Positions 63,793 through 64,000 of a stretch of DNA of 64,000 nt are shown one piece after another. Position 1 is the stretch's first letter; each line of letters begins with the position of its first letter. Source of the DNA: Aeromonas diversa CDC 2478-85 (GTDB lineage: Bacteria; Pseudomonadota; Gammaproteobacteria; Enterobacterales; Aeromonadaceae); contig NZ_CDCE01000010.1 of the NCBI RefSeq assembly GCF_000819805.1, positions 1 through 64,000 on the forward strand, given 5' to 3'. The position numbers and the translations under genes were made by a program. The notes beneath the pieces were generated by a model. The model was not told the origin of the DNA. It did no database searches and saw only the letters and a list, made by a program, of their open reading frames with translations.

Positions 63793-64000
63793 TGCTATCT
63801 CCTAAATGCTAACAGTGATTAGATGGAAGGCGGTATTAATCCGTTAGCGGAGAGTTCCATATAACTCCGCAACATTTTTATCGCCGCCAAGTAGAAATGA
63901 TTTTGAAATAAGAATGTTACCAGCTCACCTCTAGCAGCGGGACGTATTCGCTTGACGTCCTCTTTTTGCGCCACCATGACGACTGTATAAAAAACAGTGC
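63793..64000. other. Cassette junction and possible attI/integrase promoter region
   Basis: Minus-strand core GTTAGCA (63813-63807) marks the left boundary of the first visible cassette. With CGCTAAC (63849-63843) it brackets a 43-bp imperfect palindrome, either a short attC or part of attI. A minus-strand frame open to the window edge (stop at 63819-63821, ending SANGLIPPSI) could be a partial cassette gene or chance. A near-LexA palindrome lies at 63982-63998. Confidence 0.45.
63982..63998. promoter_or_regulatory. LexA-like palindrome
   Basis: CTGT-N7-ACAG flanked by A and T. The canonical SOS box is CTGT-N8-ACAG, so this is one base short. Integron integrase genes are commonly LexA-controlled, and one would be expected to start just to the right on the plus strand. 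Confidence 0.35.

Overview
The window looks like a stretch of chromosome from a GC-rich gammaproteobacterium, most likely Aeromonas or a close relative in the Aeromonadaceae. The basis is conserved synteny (dksA-sfsA-thpR-hrpB-mrcB, dusB-fis, cyoABCDE-yajR), protein similarity recalled by eye, and dense tightly packed genes at roughly 60% GC. No database search was run, so the genus is an inference. No rRNA or tRNA gene was seen, and no complete insertion sequence.

Layout. 0-1.5 kb: a decayed lysine acetyltransferase (Pat) remnant and a DMT exporter. 1.5-2.9 kb: the dusB-fis operon. 3.1-7.9 kb: a four-gene envelope exporter operon (TolC-like, HlyD-like, two ABC-2 permeases) with no ATPase gene. 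7.9-17.9 kb: housekeeping genes (cation antiporter, prmA, dksA, sfsA, thpR, hrpB, mrcB, a glyoxalase-like gene). 18-22 kb: an HD-GYP response regulator, a DUF2937 protein, lpxT and a TSUP permease. 22.2-26.7 kb: macAB plus its own outer-membrane lipoprotein. 26.8-30.8 kb: a small secreted protein, a DUF481 protein, yfhL-trhP and a GNAT protein. 30.9-35.7 kb: a 1299-residue metzincin-type lipoprotein behind a beta-barrel gene. 36.2-41.3 kb: two chemoreceptors around an MFS transporter and a DsrE protein. 41.5-43.7 kb: azurin, a HutD-like protein and a nucleoside hydrolase. 44.2-50.6 kb: the cytochrome bo3 operon cyoABCDE and yajR. 50.7-61.1 kb: a Tat-exported flavoprotein, small membrane proteins, a broken DUF898 gene, a LysR-DMT pair, a NupC-type transporter, apbE and others.

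The right end (about 61.2-64.0 kb) differs. After about 400 bp of REP-like palindromes and a perfect 14-bp inverted repeat, GC drops sharply. Three leftward genes (GNAT, DUF2971, GIY-YIG-like) follow, separated by integron recombination sites. One site (63211-63336) closely resembles the Vibrio cholerae repeat (VCR) type of attC. This is an integron gene-cassette array read right to left. An integrase gene, if there is one, should lie just past base 64000 on the plus strand; a near-LexA palindrome sits at 63982-63998. The DUF2971 and GIY-YIG cassettes are the best candidates here for undescribed accessory, possibly anti-phage, functions.

Working together: cyo, azurin and apbE serve electron transfer; mrcB, lpxT, macAB, the TolC-like operon and the beta-barrel genes serve the envelope; fis, dksA, the HD-GYP regulator and the chemoreceptors serve growth-rate control and signalling.
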